DNA from: Ferrigenium kumadai
GTDB lineage: Bacteria; Pseudomonadota; Gammaproteobacteria; Burkholderiales; Gallionellaceae
NCBI RefSeq assembly: GCF_018324385.1
Contig: NZ_AP019536.1
Coordinates: forward strand, 1,364,001 to 1,428,000
Reading direction: 5' to 3'
Length of the DNA: 64,000 nucleotides
Below are positions 7,456 through 18,279 of the stretch, piece by piece. The position numbers and the translations under genes are program-made. Within the stretch, counting starts at the first letter, position 1; every line of letters begins with the position of its first letter. The notes below the pieces were generated by a model. The model did no database searches. It was given only the letters and a program-made list of their open reading frames with translations, and was not told the origin of the DNA.

Positions 7456-8454
7456 TTATTCGAGCATGAGCTGACGGTAAGAGAGCAGCAGGGATTCGAG
7501 GAACAGTTTGGGATTGAGCGTGTGCTGCGCCTCGCGCTTCGCGGTCTGCAGGTATTTTTGCAGCCGTGCGAGGTTCAGCGGCTCGACGGCTTCGACCAGC
7601 TTCCGGATAGCAGCTTCTTCGCCGGGATGGTAGCGCAGCCTGCCCGCCAGCTTCATCGAGCTCAGGTCGTAGCTCCATTGCTGCAACCACTGCACCACCA
7701 GCACCTGCTCGGTCTTCTGCAGCGCCTCGGCCAGTGCGAACACGTCCAGCGCGGCGGGCTGGCGCACGGCGCGCAGCAGCTTGTCGCGCTCCTCGCCGCC
7801 CAGCTGCTCGTCGAGCGCCACAGCCTGCAGCGGCGAGAAACCGGACGCGGCAAGCGCATCCGCGGGGCGTTCCACCCCCTGCTCCGCCAGCCAGCGCTCC
7901 GCACTCGCCGCATCGGGCGCAGCCAGCGCAAAAGACAGACAGCGGCTCAGGATGGTCGGCAGCAACTGCTGCGGCTTGTGCGACACGAGTATGAACAGCA
8001 GCCCCTGCGGCGGCTCCTCGAGGTTCTTCAACAGCGCGTTCGCGGCATTGGTGTTCATCGCCTCGGCAGGATGGATGACGACCGCGCGTCTGCCGCCCTG
8101 GTGCGCGGTCATACCGAGGAAATCGCTCAGGCCGCGTACCTGGTCGACGGAGATCTGCTTGCTGGGTTTCTTACCGGAGTCGCTTTCCTCGCCGTCGAGG
8201 CTCAGCGCCTCGGGCTGCAGCAGGCGGAAGTCCGGATGCGATCCCTGCCCGAACCAGTGGCAGGAAGGGCACGCTCCGCAGGCAAAACCGGACTCATCCG
8301 GGTGTTCGCACAGCAGGCTCTGGGCAAAGCGCATCGCCAAGTCGAGCTTGCCTATGCCCTTGGGTCCCTTGAACAGCAGACCTTGCGGCGGGCGCTTGCG
8401 CAATTCCCGCAAGCGAGCCCAGTCGCCTTTTTGCCATGGATATATTCCTTCCAT
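7456..8454 (-). CDS. holB: DNA polymerase III subunit delta'
   Basis: 332 residues from MEGIYPWQKGDW. This start is chosen because it leaves 1 base after the tmk stop. It has a P-loop GPKGIGK (30-36), a four-Cys zinc module (CEHP...CGACPSCHW), the sensor region ANALLKNLEEPP and the SRC motif (ILSRCLSF) of clamp-loader AAA+ proteins, followed by an alpha-helical C-terminal collar domain. Delta' is the stator of the clamp loader that places the beta clamp on DNA. It sits between tmk and tatD, its usual place in Proteobacteria. Confidence 0.93.
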   Translation of the reverse strand: MEGIYPWQKGDWARLRELRKRPPQGLLFKGPKGIGKLDLAMRFAQSLLCEHPDESGFACGACPSCHWFGQGSHPDFRLLQPEALSLDGEESDSGKKPSKQISVDQVRGLSDFLGMTAHQGGRRAVVIHPAEAMNTNAANALLKNLEEPPQGLLFILVSHKPQQLLPTILSRCLSFALAAPDAASAERWLAEQGVERPADALAASGFSPLQAVALDEQLGGEERDKLLRAVRQPAALDVFALAEALQKTEQVLVVQWLQQWSYDLSSMKLAGRLRYHPGEEAAIRKLVEAVEPLNLARLQKYLQTAKREAQHTLNPKLFLESLLLSYRQLMLE

Positions 8455-8455
8455 A

Positions 8456-9058
8456 TCAAATAGATGAAACGATCTTCTCGAGTTGATGTTTAACCGCATC
8501 CATGGGCTGCGCCGCGTCGATCACGGCATAGCGCTGCGGGTTCTGACGGATCCGCTGGTGGTAACCAGCACGCACTCGCTCGAAAAACTCTGATTGCTCC
8601 TGCTCGAAACGATCGAGCGAAGCATTGTTGGACAGGCGCTGCCGTGCCACCTCGACCGGCACGTCGAAGAACAGCGTCAGGTCGGGTTGCAGGTCGCCGT
8701 GTACCCATTGCTCAAGCTGGGTCAGCTTGTCCCAGTCCATGCCCCGGCCGCCGCCCTGGTAGGCGAAGCTGGCATCGCTGAAACGGTCCGAGATCACCCA
8801 TTTGCCGGCGCGCAACGCGGGCTTGATGACTTCCTCGACATGCTCCATGCGCGCTGCGAACATCAGCAGCGCCTCGGTGCCTATGTTCATCGGCTGGTTC
8901 AGCAGCATCTCGCGCAGTTGCTCGCCCAACGGCGTGCCGCCCGGCTCGCGCGTCATGACCACATCGATACCGCGCTGACTCAAAGCGCCGGCGAACCACG
9001 CCAGGTGGGTGCTTTTGCCAGCACCGTCCATGCCTTCGAATGTAATGAATTTGCTCAT
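8456..9058 (-). CDS. tmk: Thymidylate kinase
   Basis: 200 residues, the normal length for dTMP kinase. The P-loop GMDGAGKS (9-16), the [13 protein letters not shown] segment and the [16 protein letters not shown] region (about 95-110) that binds dTMP are all present. Position 12 of the P-loop is Gly, and basic residues in the LID ([12 protein letters not shown]) match the E. coli-type enzyme, which carries its catalytic Arg in the LID (family knowledge). It phosphorylates dTMP to dTDP. The start ATG overlaps the mltG stop by 4 bases, so the genes are coupled. Confidence 0.95.
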   Translation of the reverse strand: MSKFITFEGMDGAGKSTHLAWFAGALSQRGIDVVMTREPGGTPLGEQLREMLLNQPMNIGTEALLMFAARMEHVEEVIKPALRAGKWVISDRFSDASFAYQGGGRGMDWDKLTQLEQWVHGDLQPDLTLFFDVPVEVARQRLSNNASLDRFEQEQSEFFERVRAGYHQRIRQNPQRYAVIDAAQPMDAVKHQLEKIVSSI

Positions 9059-10035
9059 TTCTGGTATTGGTTAACCGCTTGGTTGTGCTCGGCCAGGCTG
9101 CTGGAGAAATATGAACTGCCGTCGCCGCGTGCCACGAAGTATAACGCGTCGGTCTGCGCCGGGTGCAGTGCAGCCTGCATGGCAGCCACGCCCGGCAGCG
9201 CGATCGGCGTCGGCGTCAGCCCCGGACGGGTGTAAGTATTGTAGGGATTATCCGTAAGTAAGTCGCGCTTGCGCAGGTTGCCGTCGAACTGCTCCCCCAA
9301 GCCGTAGATCACGGTAGGGTCGGTCTGCAGCAGCATCCCCTTGCGCAAGCGGTTCACGAACACGCCGGCGATCATCGGGCGGTCGCTAGGCGTGCCGGTC
9401 TCCTTTTCCACGATGGAGGCCAGGATCAGCGCCTGGTATGGAGTCTCAAGCGGTAAGCCGGGTTCGCGCGCCTCCCACGCCGTCTGCAGGCGCTGCTGCA
9501 TCGCCTGGTAAGCGCGCCGGAAGATGGTCAGGTCGCTGCTGCCCGCGGCGAAATTGTAGGTATCGGGAAAGAACAGGCCTTCCGGGTGGCTTTCCGGTGC
9601 GCCGATGCGCTGCAGGATCTCTGCATCGGTCAGGTTCAATGTGTCATGCGTGATGTCGGGATTGGCGTTCAGCGCGGCGCGCATCTGGCGGAAGGTCCAG
9701 CCCTCGATGACACTGACCTGGCGCAGGCTGACCTCGCCCTGGGTAATAATACGCGCCAGCTCCAGCGGCGACACCGGTTGGCTCAGCTCATAGCTGCCCG
9801 CCTTGATCTCAGCCGATTGGCCCAGCAAACGCACCAGTATCACGAATGCCCAGTCCTGTTGCAGCAAGCCGGCTTCCTGCAAGTTGCGCGCTATACCCTT
9901 CAGGCTGCTACCCTGCTTCAGATCGAATGCGAATGGTGTCTCAGGCAGCGGCATCGGCCGCCAGGCGTAATAGCCCAACGCGCCGCCAGCCAGCACGGAC
10001 AACAACACCAGAGTGGTAAACAAACGCCGAATCAT
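9055..10035 (-). CDS. mltG: Endolytic murein transglycosylase MltG
   Basis: 326 residues from [18 protein letters not shown], which overlaps the pabC stop as ATGA. It has a short cytoplasmic tail, one membrane helix (about 5-27) and a LysM-like periplasmic segment (about 40-110). The YceG catalytic domain follows, with the Glu of ASIVEKET, the motif [12 protein letters not shown] and the C-terminal [13 protein letters not shown]. MltG cleaves nascent peptidoglycan strands and so sets glycan length at the inner membrane. The gene order pabC-mltG-tmk is widely conserved. Confidence 0.94.
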   Translation of the reverse strand: MIRRLFTTLVLLSVLAGGALGYYAWRPMPLPETPFAFDLKQGSSLKGIARNLQEAGLLQQDWAFVILVRLLGQSAEIKAGSYELSQPVSPLELARIITQGEVSLRQVSVIEGWTFRQMRAALNANPDITHDTLNLTDAEILQRIGAPESHPEGLFFPDTYNFAAGSSDLTIFRRAYQAMQQRLQTAWEAREPGLPLETPYQALILASIVEKETGTPSDRPMIAGVFVNRLRKGMLLQTDPTVIYGLGEQFDGNLRKRDLLTDNPYNTYTRPGLTPTPIALPGVAAMQAALHPAQTDALYFVARGDGSSYFSSSLAEHNQAVNQYQK

Positions 10036-10841
10036 GCTTCCCCGCTTTCCAGATATTGTGCAATCCTCGCCGCGAGCGGGAAGGCATCCCAGCAACGCTG
10101 TTGAAGTTCACGTACCGGCCACAGACCGATGATGCTGTTCACCAGGAACAATTCGTCGGCTTGCAGCACCTCGTCCAGCGAGACATCGCGCACTTGCAGC
10201 GATACGTTATGCTGAACAGCCCAAGCCATCACGCGCTCCCGCTGCCCCCCCGCCACGCCGCAGCGCGACAGGTCAGGCGTGACCAATCCGCCATGCACCA
10301 CCAGAAACAGGTTGCTGCGCGTGCCCTCGATGACATGGCCATCGGCATCCAGCAGCAAACCCTCCGCGATCTCCGCATCATCCCATTCCGCCGCGGCCAG
10401 CACATTCTCCAGGCGATTGAGGTGCTTGATGCCCGCGAGGCGCGGTTGGGCGGACAATCGCAGGTCGCAGACCCTGGCCTTGATGCCTCGCGTTACGTTA
10501 TCGGAAGGATATTGCGGCAGCGGCGAGACGTCCCAGATGCGCGTCGGCTCGCCGCCTGCAGGAGGGACATAGCCGCGCATGCCTAAGCCGCGTGTGACGA
10601 TCAGTTTCACCACGCCGTCCGGATGGCGGACAAGCAACTCGCCCAGTTCGGCGGAAAGCAGGTCGAAGCTGGGACAGGCGATGCCCAGCGCATGACAGTC
10701 ATGTTGAAGTTTCTGGTAGTGCAGAGGCCAGTGCTGTACCTTGCCTTGGGATGCGCGCAGGGTGCGGAACACCCCGTCGCCATAGAGCAATCCGCGATCG
10801 CGGATGCTGATCGTGTTACCGGGTATACCGTTGACCAGCAT
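10032..10841 (-). CDS. pabC: Aminodeoxychorismate lyase
   Basis: 269 residues, PLP fold type IV. The catalytic Lys lies in AGIKHLNRLENVLA (about 140). Also visible are DRGLLYGDGVFRT near the N-terminus and the cofactor phosphate-binding region EGTRSNLFLV. It converts 4-amino-4-deoxychorismate to p-aminobenzoate for folate. It follows fabF after 14 bases, as in many Proteobacteria. A branched-chain or D-amino-acid aminotransferase of the same fold is an alternative, but length and context favour PabC. Confidence 0.9.
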   Translation of the reverse strand: MLVNGIPGNTISIRDRGLLYGDGVFRTLRASQGKVQHWPLHYQKLQHDCHALGIACPSFDLLSAELGELLVRHPDGVVKLIVTRGLGMRGYVPPAGGEPTRIWDVSPLPQYPSDNVTRGIKARVCDLRLSAQPRLAGIKHLNRLENVLAAAEWDDAEIAEGLLLDADGHVIEGTRSNLFLVVHGGLVTPDLSRCGVAGGQRERVMAWAVQHNVSLQVRDVSLDEVLQADELFLVNSIIGLWPVRELQQRCWDAFPLAARIAQYLESGEA

Positions 10842-10855
10842 CGCGAGGGATAAGG

Positions 10856-12088
10856 TTAGATCTTACGGAATACCAGCGAGCCGTTGGTTCCGCCGAAGCC
10901 GAAGTTGTTGTTGACCGCGACGTCGATCTTCATGTTACGGGCAGCATTCGCGCAGACGTCCAAGTCGCACTCCGGATCCTGCTCGAAGACATTGATCGTA
11001 GGCGGAGCGATCTGATGGTGCACCGCCAGCGCGCAGAACACCGATTCCACGCCACCAGCGCCACCCAGCAAGTGGCCGGTCATCGACTTGGTCGAGCTCA
11101 CCACCAGCTTCTTCGCATAATCGCCGAAAGCCAGCTTGATCGCCTCGGTCTCGTTCTTGTCGCCCATCGGCGTGGATGTGCCGTGCGCGTTGACGTAATC
11201 CACATCCTGCGGATTCAGTCCGGCGTTGCGCAATGCATTCAACATGCTGCGCTTGGGACCGTCGCTGTTCGGGGAAGTGATGTGATAAGCATCGCCGCTC
11301 ATGCCATAACCGGCCAGTTCGGCATAGATCTTCGCGCCGCGCGCCTTGGCGTGTTCGTACTCTTCCAGCACCAGCACGCCCGCACCTTCACCGATGACGA
11401 AGCCGTCGCGGTCCTTGTCCCACGGACGGCTGGCCGTCGCCGGATCGTCGTTGCGTGTGGACAGCGCGCGCGCGGCGGCAAAGCCGCCGACTGCCAGCGG
11501 GCTGATCGTCGCCTCGGCGCCGCCGCAGATCATCACATCGGCATCGCCGTATTCGATAATGCGCGCCGATTCCCCGATGCAATGCGTCCCGGTGGTACAG
11601 GCAGTGACCATCGCCAGATTCGGCCCTTTCAGACCATACATCACCGAAAGGTTTCCGGAGATCATGTTGATGATGGTGCCCGGAATGAAGAATGGCGATA
11701 TCTTGCGCGGCCCGGAAGCGAGATAGTCGTTATGGGTATCTTCGATCATCGGCAGGCCGCCGATGCCGGAACCGATGTTCACGCCGATACGCTCGGCGTT
11801 CTGCTCGGTGACCTGCAAACCGGAGTCCTTGAATGCCTCCATACCGGCCACCAAGCCGAAATGGATGAAGCGATCCATGCGGCGCGCATCCTTGGCGGGC
11901 AGGTACTGCATCACATCGAAGTCCTTGACCTCGCCCGCAACCTGGCAAGCGAGTTGGCTCGGATCGAAGTGGGAGATCCTGGTGACACCCGATGTCCCAG
12001 CGACGATATTCTGCCAAGCCGTGGGAATCCCCGTCCCGACCGGGGAGATGATCCCCAGTCCGGTAATGACTACTCTACGTTTAGACAA
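10856..12088 (-). CDS. fabF: Beta-ketoacyl-ACP synthase II
   Basis: 410 residues. The thiolase-fold condensing enzyme has the nucleophile Cys in [11 protein letters not shown] (about 163) and the two His in [11 protein letters not shown] (about 303) and [16 protein letters not shown] (about 340), the complete Cys-His-His triad. The C-terminus [14 protein letters not shown] is standard. It elongates acyl-ACP with malonyl-ACP and controls temperature-dependent C18 unsaturation in relatives. It lies 37 bases downstream of acpP. Confidence 0.96.
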   Translation of the reverse strand: MSKRRVVITGLGIISPVGTGIPTAWQNIVAGTSGVTRISHFDPSQLACQVAGEVKDFDVMQYLPAKDARRMDRFIHFGLVAGMEAFKDSGLQVTEQNAERIGVNIGSGIGGLPMIEDTHNDYLASGPRKISPFFIPGTIINMISGNLSVMYGLKGPNLAMVTACTTGTHCIGESARIIEYGDADVMICGGAEATISPLAVGGFAAARALSTRNDDPATASRPWDKDRDGFVIGEGAGVLVLEEYEHAKARGAKIYAELAGYGMSGDAYHITSPNSDGPKRSMLNALRNAGLNPQDVDYVNAHGTSTPMGDKNETEAIKLAFGDYAKKLVVSSTKSMTGHLLGGAGGVESVFCALAVHHQIAPPTINVFEQDPECDLDVCANAARNMKIDVAVNNNFGFGGTNGSLVFRKI

Positions 12089-12125
12089 ACTGACTCCGTT
12101 TTAGCAACAGAAAGGAGAAGATGAA

Positions 12126-12359
12126 TTACTTTTGATGAGCCAGGACGTAGTCGATGGCTTGCTGAACGGTGGTGATCTTTTCTGCGTCTTCGTCGGGGAT
12201 CTCGCACTCGAACTCTTCTTCCAGAGCCATAACCAGCTCAACGGTATCCAGAGAATCGGCACCCAAATCGTTGACAAAGGAAGACTCGTTCTTCACTTCG
12301 GATTCATTCACACCGAGTTGTTCAGCAACGATCTTCTTAACGCGTTGTTCAATAGACAT
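12126..12359 (-). CDS. acpP: Acyl carrier protein
   Basis: 77 residues, strongly acidic. The phosphopantetheine attachment Ser is in [18 protein letters not shown] (about residue 37). A ribosome binding site AGGAGAG precedes the start. It carries growing acyl chains in fatty-acid synthesis. In most relatives fabG is directly upstream, but here fabG is 8 kb away with other genes between. acpP must therefore use its own promoter in the 156-base gap upstream; I could not pick a convincing one. Confidence 0.97.
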   Translation of the reverse strand: MSIEQRVKKIVAEQLGVNESEVKNESSFVNDLGADSLDTVELVMALEEEFECEIPDEDAEKITTVQQAIDYVLAHQK

Positions 12360-12515
12360 TTATTCTCTCCTACCCTTGATTAAAGTTCAAAAAAGCCCGC
12401 GCATTGTATCAAATATGCCCGGAATTCCAAATCACTACTTGCTAATGCTGCCAACCCACCCCGAAAAGCCTGTCCAGAAGCCCTAAAACGGGGATGTGCC
12501 AGCCCGGTAGGCGCC

Positions 12516-14291
12516 TCAATCCAGCGGCGGCGCGATCTTGATGATCTCCTCCGCCGTGGTCAACCCCGCCGCCACCTTTTCCGCCCCGCTCAGCCGCAGC
12601 GGCTTCATTCCCTCGCGCCGCGCCAGGGCCTTGATCTTGTTCAGCTCGGCATCCTTGACCAGCAGCTTCTTCATCTCCGCGCTGAGCGGCAGCATCTCGT
12701 AGATGCCGGTGCGACCGCGATAACCGGTCATGCGACACTCCAGGCAGCCGGTGGCGACGTTGACTTGCGCCGGCTTAACCGCCTTCCACGGACTGACCAG
12801 CTCCTGCCAGGTCTCGTCGCTGATCTCACCCTTCGCCTTGCAATGCGGGCACAGCGTGCGGGCCAGCCGTTGCGCCATCACGCCCAGCAGCGTCGCGCTC
12901 AGCAGATAGGGCGGCACGCCCAGCTCCAGCAGGCGGGTGATGGCGGAAGGCGCGTCGTTGGTGTGCAGCGTCGACAGCACCAGATGCCCGGTGAGCGCCG
13001 CCTGGATCGCCATCTCGGCGGTCTCCACATCGCGGATCTCGCCCACCATGATGATGTCCGGGTCCTGCCGTAGGAGGGTGCGCACGCCGTCGGCGAAATT
13101 CAGCCCGATGTTGTGCTGCACCTGCATCTGGTTGAACGCCGGCTCGACCATTTCGATCGGGTCTTCCACGGTACAAACGTTCACTTCCGGCGTGGCGAGC
13201 TGCTTCAGCGTGGAGTACAACGTAGTTGTCTTGCCAGACCCGGTCGGGCCGGTCACCAGGATGATGCCGTTGGGCTGGCGCGTCCAGTCGTTCCACAGCG
13301 CGGTCTGCTCGCGCGAAAAACCGAGGTCTGCGAAATTCTTGACCAGGATCTCCGGGTCGAAGATACGCATCACCAGCTTTTCGCCGAAGGCTGTCGGCAT
13401 AGTAGAAAGCCGCAGCTCGATCTCGTCGCCGTCCGCGCTCACGGTCTTGATGCGCCCGTCCTGCGGCCTGCGCTTCTCGACCATATCCATGCGCCCCAGC
13501 AGCTTGATGCGATTGGTGATGGCATTGGTCACGCTGGAAGGCAACTGATAGACCTGGTGCAGCACCCCGTCGATGCGGAAACGCACGATGCCGAGGTCGC
13601 GGCGAGGCTCCAGATGAATGTCGCTGGCGCGCTGCTCGAAGGCGTATTTGAACAGCCAGTCCACCAGCGTCACCACATGCTGCTCGTTGGCATCCAGGTT
13701 CTTGTTCTTGCCCAGTTCGACTAGTTGCTCGAAATTCTGCACCCCGATGACCTGCCCCGTCTTCGCCTTGTTGGCGAGCTGCACCGACTGGGCGAGGCTG
13801 TATATCTCCGGCAGGTAGTGGTTGATGTCGAGCGGGCTGGCCAGCACCAGCCTGATTTTCAGGTTTAGCACTCGCTCCAACTCCGCCACCCAGTCAGTGA
13901 CGAACGGCTCAGCCGTGGCAATAGTCACCTCCCCCTCACCCGCCTTGACCGGCATGATCTTCAGGCGCTCGGCGTATGACTTGGAAACGATATTGGCGAT
14001 GCCGCCAAAATTCAGCTGCAGCGGGTCGATATGAAAATGCGGCATGCCGAGATGTGCCGCCAGCCATTCGGTGAGGAATTCGATGGTAAGGATCTTGTTG
14101 GGCGGCAAGGCGTTGCGCCATTTCTGCTCGCCAACAATCACCAGAGGATGCACGTGCGCACTCTTATGGGTTTGGAGCAACCTCTCCGCCTCCGCCTCCG
14201 GGACCATATCGTCCCGTACCAGCCAGCGCAGCACGAACTCCAGCGTCAGCTTCTGCCCCTGCTGTGCGGCGATGAAATTCTCTTTGGTCAT
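12516..14291 (-). CDS. GspE/PilB-family secretion ATPase
   Basis: 591 residues. The N-terminal MshEN/T2SSE_N-type domain spans about 10-180. The C-terminal hexameric ATPase domain shows Walker A GPTGSGKTTT, the Asp box TVEDPIE, Walker B DPDIIMVGEIRD and the His box LSTLHTNDA. A zinc-binding tetracysteine pair, CPHC and CLEC, lies near the C-terminus. Such ATPases power pseudopilus or pilus assembly at the inner membrane. No GspF/PilC, pseudopilin or secretin gene is adjacent, so it is an orphan; it could be a PilB paralogue or serve a distant type II-like system. It lies inside the block that splits the fatty-acid genes. Confidence 0.88.
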   Translation of the reverse strand: MTKENFIAAQQGQKLTLEFVLRWLVRDDMVPEAEAERLLQTHKSAHVHPLVIVGEQKWRNALPPNKILTIEFLTEWLAAHLGMPHFHIDPLQLNFGGIANIVSKSYAERLKIMPVKAGEGEVTIATAEPFVTDWVAELERVLNLKIRLVLASPLDINHYLPEIYSLAQSVQLANKAKTGQVIGVQNFEQLVELGKNKNLDANEQHVVTLVDWLFKYAFEQRASDIHLEPRRDLGIVRFRIDGVLHQVYQLPSSVTNAITNRIKLLGRMDMVEKRRPQDGRIKTVSADGDEIELRLSTMPTAFGEKLVMRIFDPEILVKNFADLGFSREQTALWNDWTRQPNGIILVTGPTGSGKTTTLYSTLKQLATPEVNVCTVEDPIEMVEPAFNQMQVQHNIGLNFADGVRTLLRQDPDIIMVGEIRDVETAEMAIQAALTGHLVLSTLHTNDAPSAITRLLELGVPPYLLSATLLGVMAQRLARTLCPHCKAKGEISDETWQELVSPWKAVKPAQVNVATGCLECRMTGYRGRTGIYEMLPLSAEMKKLLVKDAELNKIKALARREGMKPLRLSGAEKVAAGLTTAEEIIKIAPPLD

Positions 14292-14397
14292 GGCACGCCC
14301 CCGGATGGAATGGCATAAGTCTAATGGCTTGCGGGCCTGAGGGGAAATGCTTCACAGCCTGACATCGGCCGGTGGGCACTTGGGATTCGTGAGGGAC

Positions 14398-14425
14398 AAA
14401 AAAACAGCGGGCATGATGCCCGCTG
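14398..14425 (-). terminator. Intrinsic terminator after the 68-aa gene
   Basis: The stem CAGCGGGCAT/ATGCCCGCTG (14405-14425) has almost no loop and is followed on the minus strand by seven T (14404-14398). It lies 26 bases after the stop of the small gene and insulates it from the ATPase gene downstream. Confidence 0.85.
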
Positions 14426-14451
14426 CTTTAAGTCAAACCTGCCGATAAGGA

Positions 14452-14658
14452 TCAGGCTTTGACGCTGATGACGGAGCCGACCGTCTGACCGCTGGTATTC
14501 ACGGTGGGTTGTGATGGAGCGTTCATTGCCGCCGCCATGCCGCCATCGTCGCGATCACCGTCATTCTCTTTTTCCGCAACTCGCTCAGCGTGAGTCTGCG
14601 GCTGGGGCTGCACTTGGGACACATAGTTGCTGCCCGAATTAACCGAACTGATTGCCAT
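14452..14658 (-). CDS. Small hydrophilic protein of unknown function
   Basis: 68 residues with a strong ribosome binding site (AAGGAGA, 6 bases before ATG) and its own terminator, so it is very likely expressed as a single gene. The sequence begins MAISSVNSGSNYV, has a Gln/Pro-rich stretch QVQPQPQ, a charged centre (KENDGDRDDGG) and a Gly/Ser/Val-rich tail ending VISVKA. There is no signal peptide, membrane segment or Cys, and it looks disordered. I do not recognise a family. It is divergent from yheS. Confidence 0.7.
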   Translation of the reverse strand: MAISSVNSGSNYVSQVQPQPQTHAERVAEKENDGDRDDGGMAAAMNAPSQPTVNTSGQTVGSVISVKA

Positions 14659-14818
14659 TACGCTCTCCTTATTGGTGATATGAACACAACTTCCCTGAAC
14701 AACCTAGGGGTTATCGGCAAGGATACGGAAACCTTTAATATTTTTTATGCCCCCTACCCCATGACACATCCCATGCGCTGCAAGCCGGATGGACCGCCCC
14801 CTCTGCTATCATGGCGCG

Positions 14819-16675
<1,857 letters not shown>

Positions 16676-16725
16676 TTTTGATGGTCTCGCCGTAAAATGC
16701 CGTTTTCCATTATTGGCCGAGCACC

Positions 16726-17460
16726 ATGAACCAACCCGCCGCTTCCCAGTCGTTCGCCCTATCTCCCAAAGAGATAGGGGAGTTCAATCGCTTCCTGCTG
16801 TCGGACATCACCTCGGACGAGACGATGATGCTGGACACGCTTGATGGCTACCTGACCGCCATCGCTATCGGGCCGACTTCATTAAAACCCAGCCAATGGC
16901 TGCCGAGAGTCTGGGGACCCAAAGCCAGCGACGAGCCTGCGTTCGAGACCTTGGAACAGGCCCAGCATGTCCTCGACCTGATCATTCGCCACTTGAACAG
17001 CATCACTGAAAGCCTGCAAAACGATCCGGATGCACACAAGCCGATCTTCGACACGCTGGTTTATGAGGACAACCCGCGCGAATATGCCGATGGGGAGATG
17101 TGGGCACATGGCTTCATGACAGGCATCGCGCTATGCCGGGAAGACTGGCAGCCGCTTTTCGACGATCCCGACGGAGCAAAAGTCCTTCGGCCCATCCATC
17201 TGCTCGGCTCCGACGATGTCACCCCGGAAGAGATCGCGCTCGCCGAGACACCCGAGCAGCGCGAGGAAATCGGCAAACAGATTCCCGCGAGCGTGGCCTG
17301 GATCTACCGGTACTGGCAGCCCGTCAGAAAACCGGTGTTCGAGCGCATGGCCGCCAGCACAATTCAGCGTGACCAACCCAAGATCGGGCGCAACGATCCA
17401 TGCTCATGCGGCAGCGGGAAGAAGTTCAAGAAGTGTTGCGGGGCGGCCGTATTGCATTGA
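16726..17460 (+). CDS. YecA/YgfB-family (UPF0149) protein with SEC-C zinc motif
   Basis: 244 residues, 50 bases after yheS. The N-terminal part has the UPF0149 pattern ([11 protein letters not shown] near 40, [16 protein letters not shown] near 125). The protein ends in a SEC-C module: [20 protein letters not shown], whose C-x-C plus CC ligands bind zinc and which in SecA contacts SecB or ribosomes. The family's cellular role is unclear; YecA of E. coli has been linked to nascent-chain binding (family knowledge). The position after the ribosome-associated factor yheS fits a translation-linked role (inference). Confidence 0.8.
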   Translation: MNQPAASQSFALSPKEIGEFNRFLLSDITSDETMMLDTLDGYLTAIAIGPTSLKPSQWLPRVWGPKASDEPAFETLEQAQHVLDLIIRHLNSITESLQNDPDAHKPIFDTLVYEDNPREYADGEMWAHGFMTGIALCREDWQPLFDDPDGAKVLRPIHLLGSDDVTPEEIALAETPEQREEIGKQIPASVAWIYRYWQPVRKPVFERMAASTIQRDQPKIGRNDPCSCGSGKKFKKCCGAAVLH

Positions 17461-17546
17461 GGTAGCTTGATCTATGCAGCGAGGCACAACCGTCGTACGG
17501 ATGATTTCGCCTTCGCTCAATAACAGGAAGCAAAGAAAACATAAAA

Positions 17547-18257
17547 ATGCCGCAGTTCAATAATACGAAGACAGGCAGGGCATTTAACGAGGTGGCTGGT
17601 GGATCATCATCAGACTTGAACATTCGCGACGAAGCCGTTGAAGACATTGCCATATCTCCCGATGAAGAATTTATTCGGCTGGGCCAAATAATTGATGGGA
17701 TACGTCACGAATTAACAGTTCCGTCTGCCTTGGAAGACTACGCGCTCCGGCATGGCGCCCGAAAAGAAGAGGATGGCCGCTGGTCCTGGACTGGGGCCGT
17801 TCCTAACGAATTGTTGTGTTTCGTGGACAAGAGGGGAATTCGGCCGGCAATCTCATTTCTTCCCAAGGACGTGAAGTACTGCCCTCATTGCGGATCGGAA
17901 ATGGTCATTCGCAAGAGACGGGAAAAAAATCTCTTTAAGGGGCTCCGGCAGAACAATGTGCAAAATCCGGAATTCTGGGGATGCACGAGCTATCCCGCTT
18001 GCACGAAGACTCTTCCTGTCGAGAAGTCCGACGCCGGCATGAGGGAAGTGAAGAAGGTTGAGGTAGACAGAGAAGCGATTGCTGAACTGTCCAATTACGC
18101 CGCGTCTGTCTTGGGCAGCCCCGCCGCAGTTGATCGCTGGATGTTCACGCCGAAAATCGCACTGGGCAGGAGGAAGCCGGTAGATTTCCTATTTTCAGAG
18201 AAGGGACGAAGCCGCATCAGAGGCATGCTGGATGCGATCTTCTACACTGCCAGATAA
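17547..18257 (+). CDS. Topoisomerase-type zinc ribbon fused to a DUF2384-like domain
   Basis: 236 residues. The N-terminal about 110 residues have no family I recognise. At about 110-155 there is a C4 zinc ribbon like those at the C-terminus of topoisomerase I: YCPHCGSEMVIRKRR, then WGCTSYPACTKTL. The C-terminal about 60 residues (AVDRWMFTPKIALGRRKPVD...RGMLDAI) match the MbcA/ParS/Xre (DUF2384) pattern of W-x-x-x-P...LG-x-x-P-x-x-L-x-x-x-x-G...LD-x-I. No RES-type toxin is adjacent. The gene is visibly more A+T-rich than its neighbours, which suggests transfer. Function unknown. Confidence 0.7.
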   Translation: MPQFNNTKTGRAFNEVAGGSSSDLNIRDEAVEDIAISPDEEFIRLGQIIDGIRHELTVPSALEDYALRHGARKEEDGRWSWTGAVPNELLCFVDKRGIRPAISFLPKDVKYCPHCGSEMVIRKRREKNLFKGLRQNNVQNPEFWGCTSYPACTKTLPVEKSDAGMREVKKVEVDREAIAELSNYAASVLGSPAAVDRWMFTPKIALGRRKPVDFLFSEKGRSRIRGMLDAIFYTAR

Positions 18258-18279
18258 CCCTCGGCGTGAACCGGATTGA

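Noticed and set aside
16676-18279. Toxin-antitoxin pair including the DUF2384 fusion gene
   Set aside because: The neighbours are a YecA-like SEC-C protein and dbpA; there is no RES or other toxin gene of suitable size.
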